Origin: Liolophura sinensis
Taxonomy: Eukaryota > Mollusca > Polyplacophora > Chitonida > Chitonidae
Direction: 5' to 3'
DNA: 64,000 nucleotides
Assembly: GCF_032854445.1 (NCBI RefSeq)
Contig: NC_088300.1
Coordinates: forward strand, 34,019,608-34,083,607
Shown here: in pieces, positions 1-11,452 of the stretch
How the letters are laid out: every line of letters starts with the position of its first letter
Position numbering within the stretch: position 1 is the stretch's first letter
Program-made: the position numbers and the translations under genes
The notes under the pieces: generated by a model
Told to the model about the DNA's origin: nothing
The model's database searches: none
Seen by the model: only the letters and a program-made list of their open reading frames with translations

Positions 1-204
1 TTGTAACACGTTATTAGCTTGCGTCAGGAAAAGATATTTCCATTTGCAAGATACTCACGAACGTTCCCACGTGAAAGATGGAGAAATGTATACACCATGC
101 ATTCTGGTGAAAGACAAGTGATGTTAAACGAACGTTGGTCTTCAACAGGAGCGCTGTCAGCCACTTATTATCACCAAGGCCTCACAAGCGGTAAAAGAGA
201 GGAA

Positions 205-290
205 ACACGCAAATGCCTTGTCCACGGCTGGGATTGAACCCACACTTTGTGTGTCCTAACGGTTTAACGACAAGTGTCTTAATAACATGC
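205..290 (-). repeat. tRNA-derived SINE fragment
   Basis: On the minus strand this stretch contains a B-box-like GGGTTCAATCCC preceded by a tRNA-like stem region. No complete A box or cloverleaf is seen, so this is a degraded tRNA-derived repeat and not a tRNA gene. Confidence 0.4.
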
Positions 291-798
291 TCCTTGTAAA
301 CATGAAGATTATGATAGATATTTGTCAGGTAACCGCAGATAATCGAAACGGTACATCTTATCAGCGGAGATCAGCTACAAGTCTCATTGTTGGTTAGCCT
401 GTATTTAGGTTGATCGGTCAAATCCTTTGACTTTCTGTCTTTTAAGGTGGGCTATTCACTTAACGAAACACTTCAGTTCAAAATAATACGAAATTCTATT
501 CGCCGTCAACTTTTTACGGGATATCGCAGGTATTGTGACTTTGCGTTGGTTTGGACTTTTGTCAAAAACGACAACAGGTCCTCTCTCACGCGGCCTCGCT
601 GACGTCATTAATAATTCATTTCTACACAATAAATACATCGAGGAGGAGGCTCTGGATATTGCTTATGCATATCATGCATGCACCAGTGTAATCATTCAAT
701 CCTGTGATTAAGGCGATGGCTACTATCTACGTCACGTGTTTTAAATAGGAAACTATTTTTTAAGCATCCTTCATCAAATGCTTCGCATTCCTTTATTC

Positions 799-905
<107 letters not shown>

Positions 906-2608
906 TTTCTGGTATTTGTATTTGTTATTTGTAGACAAGGATCCAATATTCAGTATCTCTCTTAGTTGTGTTTCTTAGGTGTGTCTCCTTCCGCACAACT
1001 CCGGAATAACGACTATCCCCTAATTGCACTTACGAGTTGTGTTTATACGAAGGTTCACTTGCACTTTAAGCGGAACTGCGATATAAATGTATTATAAAGA
1101 GAGTGCATGCTGAGATAGTGGATATTAGGGATGGTCAGCTCGAAAGAAGTGATATTCTTTCGATGAATGCGAAAAAGCGTGACAGTTTCTCATTTTCTTG
1201 TATTTGATCGGCCTGATTTTAGGGATTTTTTTATGTACACATGTGTTGTGGATGTCGAAATGATCGCTTAGAATGGAATGTAGGCCAGGTTTTAATTCCT
1301 GCCCGCTTTGTTCTTTTCGTTGAAACTAACTTTATGTAAAGTTAATATACACGCAGATAACAACGAAGGATATTCAACACGTTGAATACACGTACAATTT
1401 AGATTAGACACACTGATATTAAAGATCTTTCACTAAGATGGAATGCGCTTAGACCTAATCACTGTAATGTGTGTGTGAAACTTCCTTAAAACTCCAGCTC
1501 GAAACACCAAAAAAAAAATTAATAACTATATAAATATGCACTTTTTTATTCGGTCGAATGTGATTCAACACACGATTACGTTTTCACAATGTTGTTGGTT
1601 CCAGCTCTCCCACTCCCAGCACCAGCAAAAACAAAAAAAAAAACTGAAAAAGCCTTACAAAGGCTATTGACCTTGAGAACATAACTGTCGCACGTATTAG
1701 TTACTCGTCTGTATGAACGGCTGGTTCTTTACCACATTCGAGATGAAGATAACGGGTATATATGTCCACACAAAAAACCTCTGCCGTTTATGATTGGTTG
1801 TCAGCGACGGCACAGTTAGCCAATGAGGTAATAGAAGCTATTAAAAGTGTACGTTTTGCACGCTCGTAAATCCACTCATCTGTCTGTTTAATAACATTGG
1901 TATGTGGATAGACTCTATTCTAGTTTTTTAACCTCTGATTATATTCTGTTGTTTAATCTTCAATACAGCCGAACAAGGTTCGCTTGTTTAGGCTCAGAAA
2001 TAACAAACCACACCAATTAATTTCCATCGCCAGATTATAGGTTTGATCGCATGCGGTGTTAAAAAATGCCTACGTCATTGCATGTCTGTTTGCCAGAGCA
2101 TCGCAGCTTTTGATTCTTTTTTTACAAGGCTTGCTTTTTTCGAAACACTCAGAATTACTCGGAAGGATATTCATCATAGTGCACGTTGACAGCGTCTGTC
2201 GATCAAAAGACTTTGTTTGCAGCTTATGATGTTGATGGACACTGAGTAATTGGGACAGATTTTGAAGAAGACTAAGATACCGAACCAGTGAAATACAGCA
2301 TTAGGCCAAATAAGGAGGACTAGTGTTTTTTCGGGCAGCTTTTCGCTTGACGCTAGACACGAACGAAATAATGCAAATTTACGTACTTTCAATCACTTTT
2401 GACCTTTCACTTTTTTGCGTCGTAAATCAGTTATGTACAAACTACAAATCTCGACGTTAACAATTCTTGAATTCCTTCAACTGGTAAGTTTAAGAGGCAC
2501 AATAGATTGTACAACGTTGTAAACTGTAATGCAGGCATACAAGGCAACAATGAGTGGCCATATAGAATCTTTCCACAGTTCATTGTTGAAGGCATTGTCT
2601 TGTATTGT

Positions 2609-2686
2609 ATAGCGTATTTATAATGTATACTTAAGATATTATTTGATATAGCGTATTTATAATGTATACTTAAGATATTATTTGAT
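2609..2686. repeat. 39-bp tandem duplication, copy 1 only
   Basis: Two adjacent, near-perfect 39-bp units starting ATAGCGTATTTATAATG. The matching place in copy 2 (about 13066-13105) has a single diverged unit, so this is one of the clearest length differences between the copies. Confidence 0.85.
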
Positions 2687-3544
2687 CGATTCCTGGCTGA
2701 TTATTTGAGATAAGTACAATTGTTTTGCATAAGAGAAAAAAACAAAGAAAAAAAAAACAATATGAAAAATGGTTTGATAGTGTGATATATAACAGAGAAA
2801 GACAACTGGTTTCGGAAATAAGAATACACTCGAGGAAAAGAAGTCGTTTTACACATGCTAGATTGTTATTGCACAGTGTTATTTATACGATGACTCTTAT
2901 AGTAGGCCAGACACAATGCTGATACACCTATACACAGCTGCCTCACTGGAAGGCCATGCTGAAGACACAATATACGACGCCCAATCCATCACATTATACT
3001 GATACGGAACCGACAAGTACTAGGCCTCTTATGCCAAGCGAGATGGTATTAAGGATAACGGTGTTTAAGCCTTCGGTATGACTCGATTGGAAGCTGTACA
3101 GTGAGCATATACAGATAGCTTGTCGTTCAGTACCGGTACTACAAAAAAAGCAAATTCTGAAATAGCACATATATCATTTTCAGTACTATGAGTTTCGGAA
3201 ATTTCTGGACAAAAAAAAAACCACCCATATATCAATGATTTGCAGGGTGACAAATGTTTTCATTCAATAGCATTACTGATAACAAAAATCATATGTTTAT
3301 TACACATATATGCAAGTGGCGACAATGTTTGGACAACTTATCATTAATAACTGAGATCTGTGTCCAGTTGAATGTGAAACCAGCTCAAAATAAGAAATGT
3401 GTATGGTACACATATGGTACTCTATGTAAAGATTTTGTAATAAAATTCATGGGTGTCTTTTAAATCGAGTGCGCTCTCCTGCGTTTAGGCCAGTCGGGTC
3501 CAAACCGGACTGAATCATTGTTCTCTTGAAACAAATGAGTATGT

Positions 3545-3800
3545 ATATATGTATGCTTGGGTTTTTACGTCGTACTTACGTCGCGAGTCTATGCCGCCAA
3601 TGTGCTGCCGCTACTGAAGCATCATGCCGAAGACACCCAGTCACATTATACTGACACTAGGCCAAGCAGTCGTGTTTCCGCTTTCTTACCTCTCACTGCT
3701 GAGTGCGAAGCGAAGCAGCAGCATGTACCGTTTTAAAAGTTCTTGGTATGACCCCGACCTGGGTGTTATCCCGGAGTCTCCCGATTTCGAGTAATGCATG
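3545..3800. repeat. SINE-like interspersed repeat (third type)
   Basis: Contains the conserved pieces TTTTTACGTCGTACTTAC, CACATTATACTGA and TTCTTGGTATGAC, which recur in related form at 2925-3085 and 38725-38985 and in the copy-2 equivalents (about 13975-14235). Its shared middle resembles the GTTTAACGTCG family at 30629, 37889 and 41560, so it is probably a related, older SINE. Confidence 0.45.
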
Positions 3801-4618
3801 AGTACTACGCCACCAGTTTGTCCACAAAACGTCATCGCAAGGCAGGAGTGAAGAATAGATTACACAGCTTTACTTCACAGAATTACTTTAGCACCAGTGT
3901 TACCCATTAGTGCGCGATTGCTAGTGACATCATGTCATGAATGAGTTGGAAACCATCTCTCGGTGGCTCTTTCGGGATTTCATGCGGGAATGTATTCTTC
4001 TGCCAATCTTAGAACCATAGGATATCAGATTGCAAAAATCTTGATTGAAGAAATGATGTTCTATATCGTCAGCCCCGGAATCACGAAGCTACCTTTATTA
4101 GGCTTAGACGCCAGGCTTAATCCTAACCTGTGGTATTAGGCCTATTCTTTAGAATTGACCTTAAATATTAATTTTCAAGTTTGTCATGAAAGACAACTTT
4201 GTCAGTCTCAATTTTCGTGAACGTAAAGTGGTTTAAAGTTAAAACATGTAGATTCGTGACCAAGAGGTTAGACAGATATAATACAGAGAGCATGTTTATT
4301 GATTTTGGAATGAAAAATTAACGAACCGTTTCAGAATATATCTGAAATTTTATACGTTTCTTATTATGCTAGTCTCTATATGTCAACGAATAATAAATGC
4401 TTATGTCAGTCTCGCTGATTTATCGACAAGACATATGGACAGCTTTTACGTAACTAGCAGTACACTATGCTTGATGACTAATTATAATAAGCCTTGATTA
4501 GTTCAGTTACGAGTCTGATGCCGTTCGTGGTAATTATTAATGTCACTCAGCTCTTAATGCAAGGTTTAATTGCTGTCATGATAATTTAGGTATGGACATT
4601 ATATGTTATAGCTGATTT

Positions 4619-4811
4619 CCACCAATGTGGCCACTGCGAGTTCATGTCCAGCTCATGCTGGCTTCCTGTCCGGCCGTAAGTGGGAAGGTCTTACAGCAAC
4701 CTGTGGATGGTCGTAGGTTTCTCCCGGGCCTTGCCTGTTTCCTCCCACCATAATGTTTGTCAAGTGAAATATTCTTGAGTACGGCGTACACCAATCAAAT
4801 AAATAAATAAA
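4619..4811 (+). repeat. SINE family A, 5'-truncated (copy 1)
   Basis: Reads from the B-box region (GAGTTCATGTCCAGCTC) through the conserved centre (GGGAAGGTCTTACAGCAACC) to the tail AAATATTCTTGAGTACGGCG and an (AAAT)n end. The same insertion is in copy 2 at 15042-15232. Confidence 0.8.
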
Positions 4812-4952
4812 TTGGTTGATTTTTTCAGCGAGTTGCGTATAAATCAGTCATACTCACTACCAAAATTTCCCTTTAGTCCGTGAGCACGTAAAAAAGAAAG
4901 CTCTACATGTGGATATGTCGGAATTTCATATTCATGCAAGGAAAAATGAAGA

Positions 4953-5497
4953 TAGAACACTTTTTTTAATTCATAATGTTGAAGTCCATAAACTCAGTTT
5001 CGACGCCAAGAACCCATTGCCTCGGGTGACGTCAGAATTCTTCATGAACCAGTCGCATGCTGGATATTGGGCAGCGATCAGCATGTTTTCACCCAGGGTG
5101 ACACCAGTTACCTAAACTGCTATCGGCTTGCCTGTAAACTCTGTTACTTACACTGCTATTTTTGAAACTGTTTACAAGTTTTAACACAATATAACCTTAA
5201 TAAATGAATTTTAATTCATCTCATGCAGTATATAATGTCAGGGCAGTATAGATTTAGAGATGGGTGTTAGGAAATTAAAGTCATGTAATCTATTCGCGGA
5301 GACAATACTGTAGTTTGTGTTACTGCGTGGAATTTGTTGTAGCCGCTAGTTGGTGTAGTCATTGTAAAACAATGCACGCCCACTGGCCAGCATGCAACTT
5401 GCTTTTGAATAATCATGACGTCACCCGAGGCAATGAGTTCTTGGTGTCGAATCTAAGTTTAGAGATTTTAACATTATGAATTAGAAAAAGTATTCAA
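4953..5497. mobile_element. Inverted-repeat (foldback-like) element, copy 1
   Basis: Two ~111-bp arms, 4953-5063 and 5387-5497, are imperfect reverse complements. Both arms contain CATTGCCTCGGGTGACGTCA or its complement, AATTCATAATGTT and GCATGCTGG. About 320 bp of unrelated sequence separates them. No transposase is visible, so this could be a non-autonomous foldback element. The copy-2 equivalent is 15379-15927. Confidence 0.65.
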
Positions 5498-6241
5498 ACT
5501 GTATTTTCTTAATAGGTAATAATATGTTCATTATATCAGTGGGTATATCTTGTATTGTTGCGTGTCAAATCTGGTAGTGATTATGACTGATTTTACAGAC
5601 AACTGAATATACGTGACTCGCTACAAGAAACAGACATGAAGAAATACATACTTTCTAGGATGATGTATAGTCATAACTTGTCCTGTAACGGTTCACGGTT
5701 GCATGAAGTGCACACAGTTAAGTAACCCCCTAACTACCAAGGCAACGTGTGTTGTAGGCCTGTATATATAAAGTGCACTTAGCTAGGGGTTAATTAGCAC
5801 CAAGCGCTGTTTCTGCTTCTGAATGTTGGTGGTAAACTCAAAAATCACACAGCACATATCGCCAGTCCAATAGAAGGGGAGTAACTCCACTCTGCGAAGA
5901 AACTCCCTCCTTTTGTCTAGCTTCATATATTCCTTCGAAAAACGTCTTCGCATACACAAGACAAATTGGCCAATTGAGATACATATGAATACTGGACAAA
6001 CGTCTAGAAGCCAATAAATATCTGACATGATTTATGTGAGAGACTGTCTTATAAGTCAGTAGATAGAACTAAACCATATAAAAGACGTGATTTTGTTCAC
6101 AGTGTCTAAAAACTTATCGAACGATAATTCGAAGAGAAATAATGAAAAAAAAACCATCCACGATTCACAAACTTTTATTTTATAATTGTGGATGAAAATG
6201 GGAGCACACATTTGTGTAAAACTTTGGAAACATTACACAGT

Positions 6242-6276
6242 TTTATTTGAATATTCAATAGTTTAACTCATTTATT
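6242..6276 (-). promoter_or_regulatory. Polyadenylation signals, gene A copy 1
   Basis: Two AATAAA hexamers on the minus strand (6271-6276 and 6242-6247) lie 160-200 bp past the stop codon in a T-rich context. They are plausible 3' end signals. Confidence 0.5.
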
Positions 6277-6438
6277 CTGTTATACTGAAATGATAATTTA
6301 CAATAAAACTACACACAGGGTTTTAATAATCTTTGTCTATCTTTGTTTTCCTAATCTCTTGTTGTAGACAACGTTAAATAGATGTCAGTTTTAATTATCG
6401 ACGTTTTCAATCTCATACAACTTGTAATTCGTGCCAAA

Positions 6439-6521
6439 TCAGGCCCGACTGCGCTGTTTCTGCTTTGACAGACAGCTAAATAGAAAGCCCATACGTCTCC
6501 GAACAGAATCCCTTGATTTAC
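6439..6521 (-). CDS. Gene A terminal exon, copy 1
   Basis: The acceptor follows a strong pyrimidine tract (TTTCTTTTTTAG). The 83-nt exon is read from phase 1 and encodes a basic tail, GKSRDSVRRRMGFLFSC followed by LSKQKQRSRA, ending at TGA. It joins in frame with the 49-nt exon at 6986-7034. Relative to copy 2 it lacks one base near 6476. Confidence 0.65.
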
Positions 6522-6985
6522 CTAAAAAAGAAATTTAAAGAAACGAAATGTAAACATAGACTTATTTCGAACTGTACACAATATAGAAGGTTTAGAAATT
6601 AGGTTCATTTGGGGTAACCAAAGAGTGTTTAATTCAATATTAAGCCTCTGAACATATTTATTTATTTATTTGCCTACTGTTTAACCCCCTATTCAAAAAT
6701 TTTTCACCTGTATGAGGGTGATCAGGTTTAGGGGAAAAGCAAACCAAAGTTCCAAGAGTAAACCATCGGCAGGTTCCTGTAAAACTTTGACTTAATGCCA
6801 CTGCAAACGAACCCCAGTAAACAAATTATTTCCAGCATTTGTGAACAACAACATAAACAAATCAGTTACCGCCTAATCAAAAATCTGACACGCCAAATAT
6901 CTCCCCTATATGGGAATTCAAAATCCGTCCAGACTAAACGTAGTGATGATCACGATGAAATGGTTAATCACATTACATCTCTTAC

Positions 6986-7034
6986 CAAATGCAGGAATAC
7001 GCCGGATGTTTCTTTGTCTTCTCGCTCTGAGCCC
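6986..7034 (-). CDS. Gene A penultimate exon, copy 1
   Basis: Bounded by CTTTTCCAG and GTAAGAG; 49 nt, phase 0 to 1, encoding GLRARRQRNIRRIPAF. It is highly basic. The copy-2 exon is one base shorter (48 nt), which changes the downstream frame. Confidence 0.7.
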
Positions 7035-7328
7035 CTGGAAAAGAAAAATGTCCACCAGGTAATCAAAAACTTTTCTACTGTGACAGTTTAATGTTAGCAA
7101 TTTTGAGGCAAGCATGATAGCTAAATTTAAAACAAAATGCTATAATTTTGAATATCATTACATTCTCTGTGTTCAACTTTTCAAAAGTCTGTTGGCTAAG
7201 TGATGATTGAAGGTATTCTGTTATAGCAGCAGATTCTATTAACACCGTATTCAAACAGGATATTATGTTGTATGTTACTCAATATTATGTCATTACTTAT
7301 CATATGCTATGATTCTAAGCACAGGTAC

Positions 7329-7471
7329 CAATTTGTCCCAAATTCTTCTTCCAGGTGACTTGTCAGGGTCGCAGTTTTGCCCCCTTTCCCTCGAGATTTG
7401 TCTTGTTGGAGTAGCCTCCCTTGTTCCCAAAGTTTTCCGTCGTGGTTGTGGACTTTCGACTTTTAACATCA
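7329..7471 (-). CDS. Gene A exon 16, copy 1
   Basis: Acceptor TTTTTACACCACAG and donor TTG|GTACCT; 143 nt, phase 1 to 0. The peptide is basic and Pro/Arg-rich and ends SPGRRIWDKL. That ending resembles TPRKPIWERY in the exon at 24994-25248, a recurring short motif in the gene. Confidence 0.7.
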
Positions 7472-7644
7472 CTGTGGTGTAAAAACAATTGCTCTACCTT
7501 ACTCGTTCTACTCGTCTGAGTCGTCATAAATGTTTTATAATCAAAGTAGTATGAATTGTAATAGACTTTAAAATATAGAACAGATATGAAAGAGCTTTCC
7601 ACGGATGTACTTCTATTAGAAAAAAAAATATCTGAATTACTAAC

Positions 7645-7758
7645 CGATAGAAGAATAGAGCACAAATCTGTAGGTATGGTGATCCTCCTGGTGTTGACCA
7701 ATCCTTAACGCCGTCTCGGTATTGTCCCCCAAACCAATCATATGGCTTGTTTCATCTT
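7645..7758 (-). CDS. Gene A exon 15, copy 1
   Basis: Acceptor TTTTCTCATGTAG and donor ATCG|GTTAGT; 114 nt, phase 1-1. The peptide is acidic and His-rich (DETSHMIGLGDNTETA, then GQHQEDHHTYRFVLYSSI). Length and frame are the same in copy 2. No family recognised. Confidence 0.65.
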
Positions 7759-7825
7759 CTACATGAGAAAATATCTACAACAAAGAAACAGAACACCCGT
7801 AACTATATAGGCCCCAATTTCTTTC

Positions 7826-7965
7826 TTTATTTGATTTGTGTTTTACGTCGTATATATTTTCTGTATGTATTATGGACAGAGGAAACCCAATACCATCCGT
7901 AGAATGCTGCCCAGCCCTTCCCACGTACTGGAGAGGAAGCCAGTATGGGCGGGACTTAATCTCAC
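7826..7965 (-). repeat. SINE family A, diverged (copy 1)
   Basis: Minus-oriented: tail side TTTATTTGATTTGTGTTTTA, then TATTATGGACAGAGGAAACCC and the TGGAGAGGAAGCCAGTATGG block. No A box is seen. Copy-2 equivalent: 18279-18420. Confidence 0.65.
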
Positions 7966-8029
7966 TACACATTAGTCACTGTGCTTCGCTGGTGAGCCAA
8001 ACAGTCGGCTAAGGAAGCTATGCTTGTGG

Positions 8030-8144
8030 GCCGTACGTGGAAAGGTCTGCTAGAGCAAACTGCGAATGGTCGTGGGTTTCCCCACGCGATCGTATAAATG
8101 AAATATTCTTGAATACAGCGTAAATACCCAATCAAATAAGTAAA
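8030..8144 (+). repeat. SINE family A, 3' part (copy 1)
   Basis: Plus-oriented fragment with GTACGTGGAAAGGTCTGC, TGGTCGTGGGTTTCCCC and GTGAAATATTCTTGA-like tail sequence ending in ATAAGTAAA. It lies 65 bp from an oppositely oriented copy. Copy-2 equivalent: 18480-18597. Confidence 0.65.
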
Positions 8145-8660
8145 TGCCCAAATGAGCACATTAAAATTACAACAAAGTTGTAGTACAGGATATATCGTGA
8201 ATGCGGTCAGACGCTATGACAAGTAATTGCACTGCCAAATAACACCTAACAGCAATATGCTGAGTTTGAATATCATATATCACAGAGTAACGTCACAGCT
8301 GTTATTTTATTGAGTTTTGTATTATGATGTCGTCATATATATACCTGTTCCGAATATGTAGAACATATATTCCGAATATGAGACCGGCAATGTCAAGTTA
8401 GTCCGTATCATCTAGCTGAGTTTTATTATCACAAATACAATTGTGTACAAATGATCAGTTGGCCTACATTCTTGAACTGCGCTACTTTTCGTGAGGTATA
8501 GCATAGTATATGTTCAAATACATACTGTTTTTGACAGCAAGAAAATGCTTCACTACACAAAGCTTCAAGACGATAAATTACACAATAATTCATTTGATTC
8601 AGTCTTATAGAAAGATTATAGCATTCTCGACACGACTTCGAAGTGAAAACATCTACTTAC

Positions 8661-8769
8661 CTCCCTTTGTTACAATAACCTTACACGCATAGAAGATCCA
8701 AATCTTAAACAATCCGTACAACGATGTAAACGAACTAACTTTACATTTACCAAGTGAATGAATTTGCTT
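8661..8769 (-). CDS. Gene A exon 14 (tentative), copy 1
   Basis: A strong donor (GGGAG|GTAAGTAG) ends a 109-nt stretch open in phase 0 to 1. Those are the phases needed between the exons at 8852-8946 and 7645-7758. The proposed acceptor (TATGAAAG) has no pyrimidine tract. An alternative acceptor further upstream (TTTTCAG) gives phase 2 and a stop. The donor is well supported; the 5' boundary is not. Confidence 0.4.
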
Positions 8770-8851
8770 CTTTCATAAACATCACTGAAAACGTTTGCAC
8801 TCCACGTTTTCAGAAAAATATGAAATGTGAACCATTATAAAGGTACATTAC

Positions 8852-8946
8852 CGGTATGATGGCCTCATCTTCGTCAGAGTTGATCCCAGCTGTGGACGTG
8901 TCATGGTCTTGTATCCAATCGCCGTCTGACATCAGCGCATCCCTGT
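8852..8946 (-). CDS. Gene A exon 13, copy 1
   Basis: Acceptor TTTCTGCTTTAG and donor CCG|GTAATG; 95 nt, phase 1 to 0. It encodes an acidic segment (RDALMSDGDWIQDHDTS, then AGINSDEDEAIIP). Phases join exactly with the exon at 9551-9617. Copy 2 has only a conservative Asp/Glu change and few other substitutions. Confidence 0.75.
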
Positions 8947-8975
8947 CTAAAGCAGAAACAGTAACACTGTTTAAA

Positions 8976-9018
8976 ACTTGGGGGGTGGGGGGGGCTAAGC
9001 GGGGGGGGGGGGGGGGGT
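8976..9018. repeat. Poly-G tracts in gene A intron
   Basis: Runs of G (up to 17) just upstream (minus sense) of exon 13. The copy-2 equivalent (about 19432-19460) is much shorter, so this is either a length polymorphism or a base-calling problem. Confidence 0.8.
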
Positions 9019-9075
9019 TGTGTCGTTGTGGCGTGATTAAGACGTGTGTTTTGGGGATGAATCTCAATTTCGATC

Positions 9076-9236
9076 TCTGTGGCTGAAGTGGTTAGATGCT
9101 AGCAATTTCCAATCGTACGTGGGAAGGTCGTACGTGGGATGGTTGTGGGTTTTCCCCCAGAATCTGTCCGGCTTCCTGCGACCATCGTGCTGGCCGCTGT
9201 CGTTTTATTTTATCAAATAACTAAATCAAATAAATG
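9076..9236 (+). repeat. SINE family A, diverged (copy 1)
   Basis: GTACGTGGGAAGGTCGTACG, GTTGTGGGTTTTCCCCC, CCGGCTTCCTGC and ATGCTGGCCGCTGTCGT-like segments followed by an A/T-rich tail. Shared with copy 2 (about 19526-19673). Confidence 0.6.
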
Positions 9237-9550
9237 AAATTTCGACCAGGAATTCTCCCGCTTCCATTGCTTTTGGACATTGTTGACAAGAAACGGGGGA
9301 CGGTACTCTTCCGTGCGGTCTTACACGACGTTCTGTACCTACTACCAAGGCTTCTTATATCAAACATCGGAAAGTATAGAGTACGCCAATAAACGACGAA
9401 CAAATAAATAAATAAAACGTCGTTGTAACATTAAAGTCAGCATAAAAAGGGTATCAAGATTTTCCGAATATTTCAAAATTCATGACAAATTCTGTTTTAC
9501 TGATGGGAAAAATTAAATGTGGAGAAGATTTACTGATCACACATTCATAC

Positions 9551-9617
9551 CTGTTGTAAACTTGTCTTCTACCAGCCCCTGCTCGCTTGCGGAACGCAAT
9601 ACGCCATACCAACTTAT
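9551..9617 (-). CDS. Gene A exon 12, copy 1
   Basis: Acceptor TTTTCAAAACAG and donor ACAACAG|GTATGAATG; 67 nt, phase 0 to 1. It encodes ISWYGVLRSASEQGLVEDKF then TT. The phase matches the large exon, which ends phase 0 at GAG|GTAAAT, and the next exon, which starts with AC. Confidence 0.7.
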
Positions 9618-9779
9618 CTGTTTTGAAAACAAAAGATTAGCCTACTACATCACTCACATCGTAAGTCTTTTTCACATTTATGCATACATTAACTTTGTGA
9701 TTCGTTTTTGTATTTTACGACATGTGAAAGCTATTTTCACACCTTAGTCGCGCTTTTAGGGACTTTATATCACCATACT

Positions 9780-9924
9780 AGGTCATGCAGCAACCTGCAG
9801 ATGGTCATGGGTTTCCCCCGGGCTCTGCCCGGTTTCCTCCCACCATAATGCTGGCCGCCGTCGTATAAGTGAAATATTCTTGAGTACAGCGTAAAACATC
9901 AATCAAATAAATAAATAAATAAAT
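9780..9924 (+). repeat. SINE family A, 3' half (copy 1)
   Basis: GCAACCTGCAGATGGTCATG, CCCGGGCTCTGCCCGGTTTC, CATAATGCTGGCCGCCGTCG and the ATTCTTGAGTACAGCGTAAA tail with (AAAT)n. Copy-2 equivalent: 20242-20375. Confidence 0.85.
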
Positions 9925-10134
9925 ATCGCCATACACGTACATGTATATGCATGGGCTAACCAGTATTGTACGTGTTCATTATTTCTTTTTCCCTACTGCA
10001 GACACAGATGTGTGACGCGCACATGAAATCGTTATCTGGCTTATCTTTGTCGTTGTACACATAAATACACCTATTATAGCGCACTTTCAATAATAAATAT
10101 CCAACGATAAAACGAATTATTTTTACTTATTTAC

Positions 10135-11252
10135 CTCTTCATCACACGTCATTTCCGCTATGGAATCATGGGTATTGGGGGAGTCACAGGACTTCATTGA
10201 CGCCGTCATCCTCTCATTTTGCTGACTTTCCATCATATGCATGTATTGAGATGTTTCATGGAATTTTTCAATAAGCCATTTCAAAACAATTCCCAGTTTT
10301 GCAGGGTCGAATGGATACATTTGTTGCTTGGTCACGTTTTCTTGACTGGGGATCTCTTGCTGTGTTTCCCAGTTTTCGGTTTGATATGTAACTTCCTCAA
10401 CTTCCGTCACCTTCACATCATCTCTCTTCATCGGACCAGAAAGCGCTTTCAGCAAAACGGGTTTGGTTAACTCGTTTTGGTATTCCAAGGAAATAAAACA
10501 GAACGGATTCAGGAGAAGTATCTTTCTTTGGAGAGGATAATAGTTTCGGTAATTCTCCAGGCACAGAGAAATTTGTGGATAAGACTGAGACAGCTGCTGC
10601 ATGTGAGCCTTGATAAGTAACATGAGCAGTGGTGTGCATGTGGCGGTGCTACTCTGCTTTCTACTGCAGCAAACTTCTCCATCGGATCGCCCGTTACCAC
10701 GAAGTAAAGTGTGCGGTGTTGAGCACACTCCCACAAAGTTCTGTTCCTTCCTGCTGCCAGTCAGTTCATCCGAAAGCAGCTTTATATCCGAGGAATAATG
10801 AACATGTTCGGTGGGCAGCTGTTGATTACGGTCACAGGCCCAGCGCACGACCTCCCGATGACGAGCTTCGGGGGACAACTTGCGAATTTCCACTTGTTTA
10901 TCCAAGTATGACTCAATGATCTGTTTTCCCGTTTCTTTGAACACATTTTCACGTTGATCTTTCGTGGTCTCTTCTTTACAGTTACTTAGTGATCCCGATC
11001 GTCTGCATTCAGTAAGATGCTTTTGTTCTGTTTGTGTCAAGCTCTCAAAGCACTCACTGTCTGGATTTTCCTTTCGTGGTGTTCTTTCAGGATCAACCGC
11101 TGCCTGCGCTCGTTCATCGCAATTGGACCAATCTACTTTTGGACAGAAGTCTTTCAGGGCAAAACTTCGTGGATATTTGTAAGTAATAGTTGCATGACTT
11201 GTTTGATGTTTGTCGGCATGTTCGTGTAGTGGGTCCAATTCGCTTATTACTG
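10135..11252 (-). CDS. Gene A large exon, truncated by gap (copy 1)
   Basis: Same reading frame as residues ~730-1102 of the exon at 20587-23892, nearly identical, and uninterrupted up to the N gap. It ends with donor GAG|GTAAATAAG. Copy-1/copy-2 differences here are mainly single substitutions, so the coding frame is conserved in both haplotypes. Confidence 0.85.
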
Positions 11253-11452
11253 NNNNNNNNNNNNNNNNNNNNNNNNNNNNNNNNNNNNNNNNNNNNNNNN
11301 NNNNNNNNNNNNNNNNNNNNNNNNNNNNNNNNNNNNNNNNNNNNNNNNNNNNNNNNNNNNNNNNNNNNNNNNNNNNNNNNNNNNNNNNNNNNNNNNNNNN
11401 NNNNNNNNNNNNNNNNNNNNNNNNNNNNNNNNNNNNNNNNNNNNNNNNNNNN
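11253..11452. other. Scaffold gap (200 N)
   Basis: Exactly 200 N bases, a conventional placeholder length. Both flanks are homologous to sequence elsewhere in the window in a way that makes the two contigs overlap. Confidence 0.99.

Larger units (their letters stand above)
993..6230. other. Non-coding DNA downstream of gene A, copy 1
   Basis: No supported exon on either strand. It contains a 39-bp tandem duplication (2609-2686), repeats with SINE-like conserved blocks (about 2925-3085 and 3545-3800), a 5'-truncated SINE (4619-4811) and a 111-bp-arm inverted repeat (4953-5497). The remainder is AT-rich unique sequence. Confidence 0.55.
993..11252. other. Duplicated block, copy 1 (10,260 bp)
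   Basis: Collinear with 11453-21704 over the whole length, with scattered substitutions and short indels but no rearrangement. It begins with the same GCACAACTCCGG sequence that opens copy 2 and ends inside the large exon of gene A, directly at the N gap. Breakpoints coinciding with gap edges, plus allele-like divergence, point to a second haplotype retained by the assembly. Confidence 0.9.

Noticed and set aside
6795-7091. 98-codon plus-strand open frame (longer in copy 2)
   Set aside because: It overlaps the well-spliced minus-strand exon at 6986-7034 and changes frame between the two haplotypes.
10419-11238. Several 60-100-codon plus-strand frames opposite gene A (also 20671-21859)
   Set aside because: Antisense shadows of the large exon that recur identically in both copies only because the block is duplicated.
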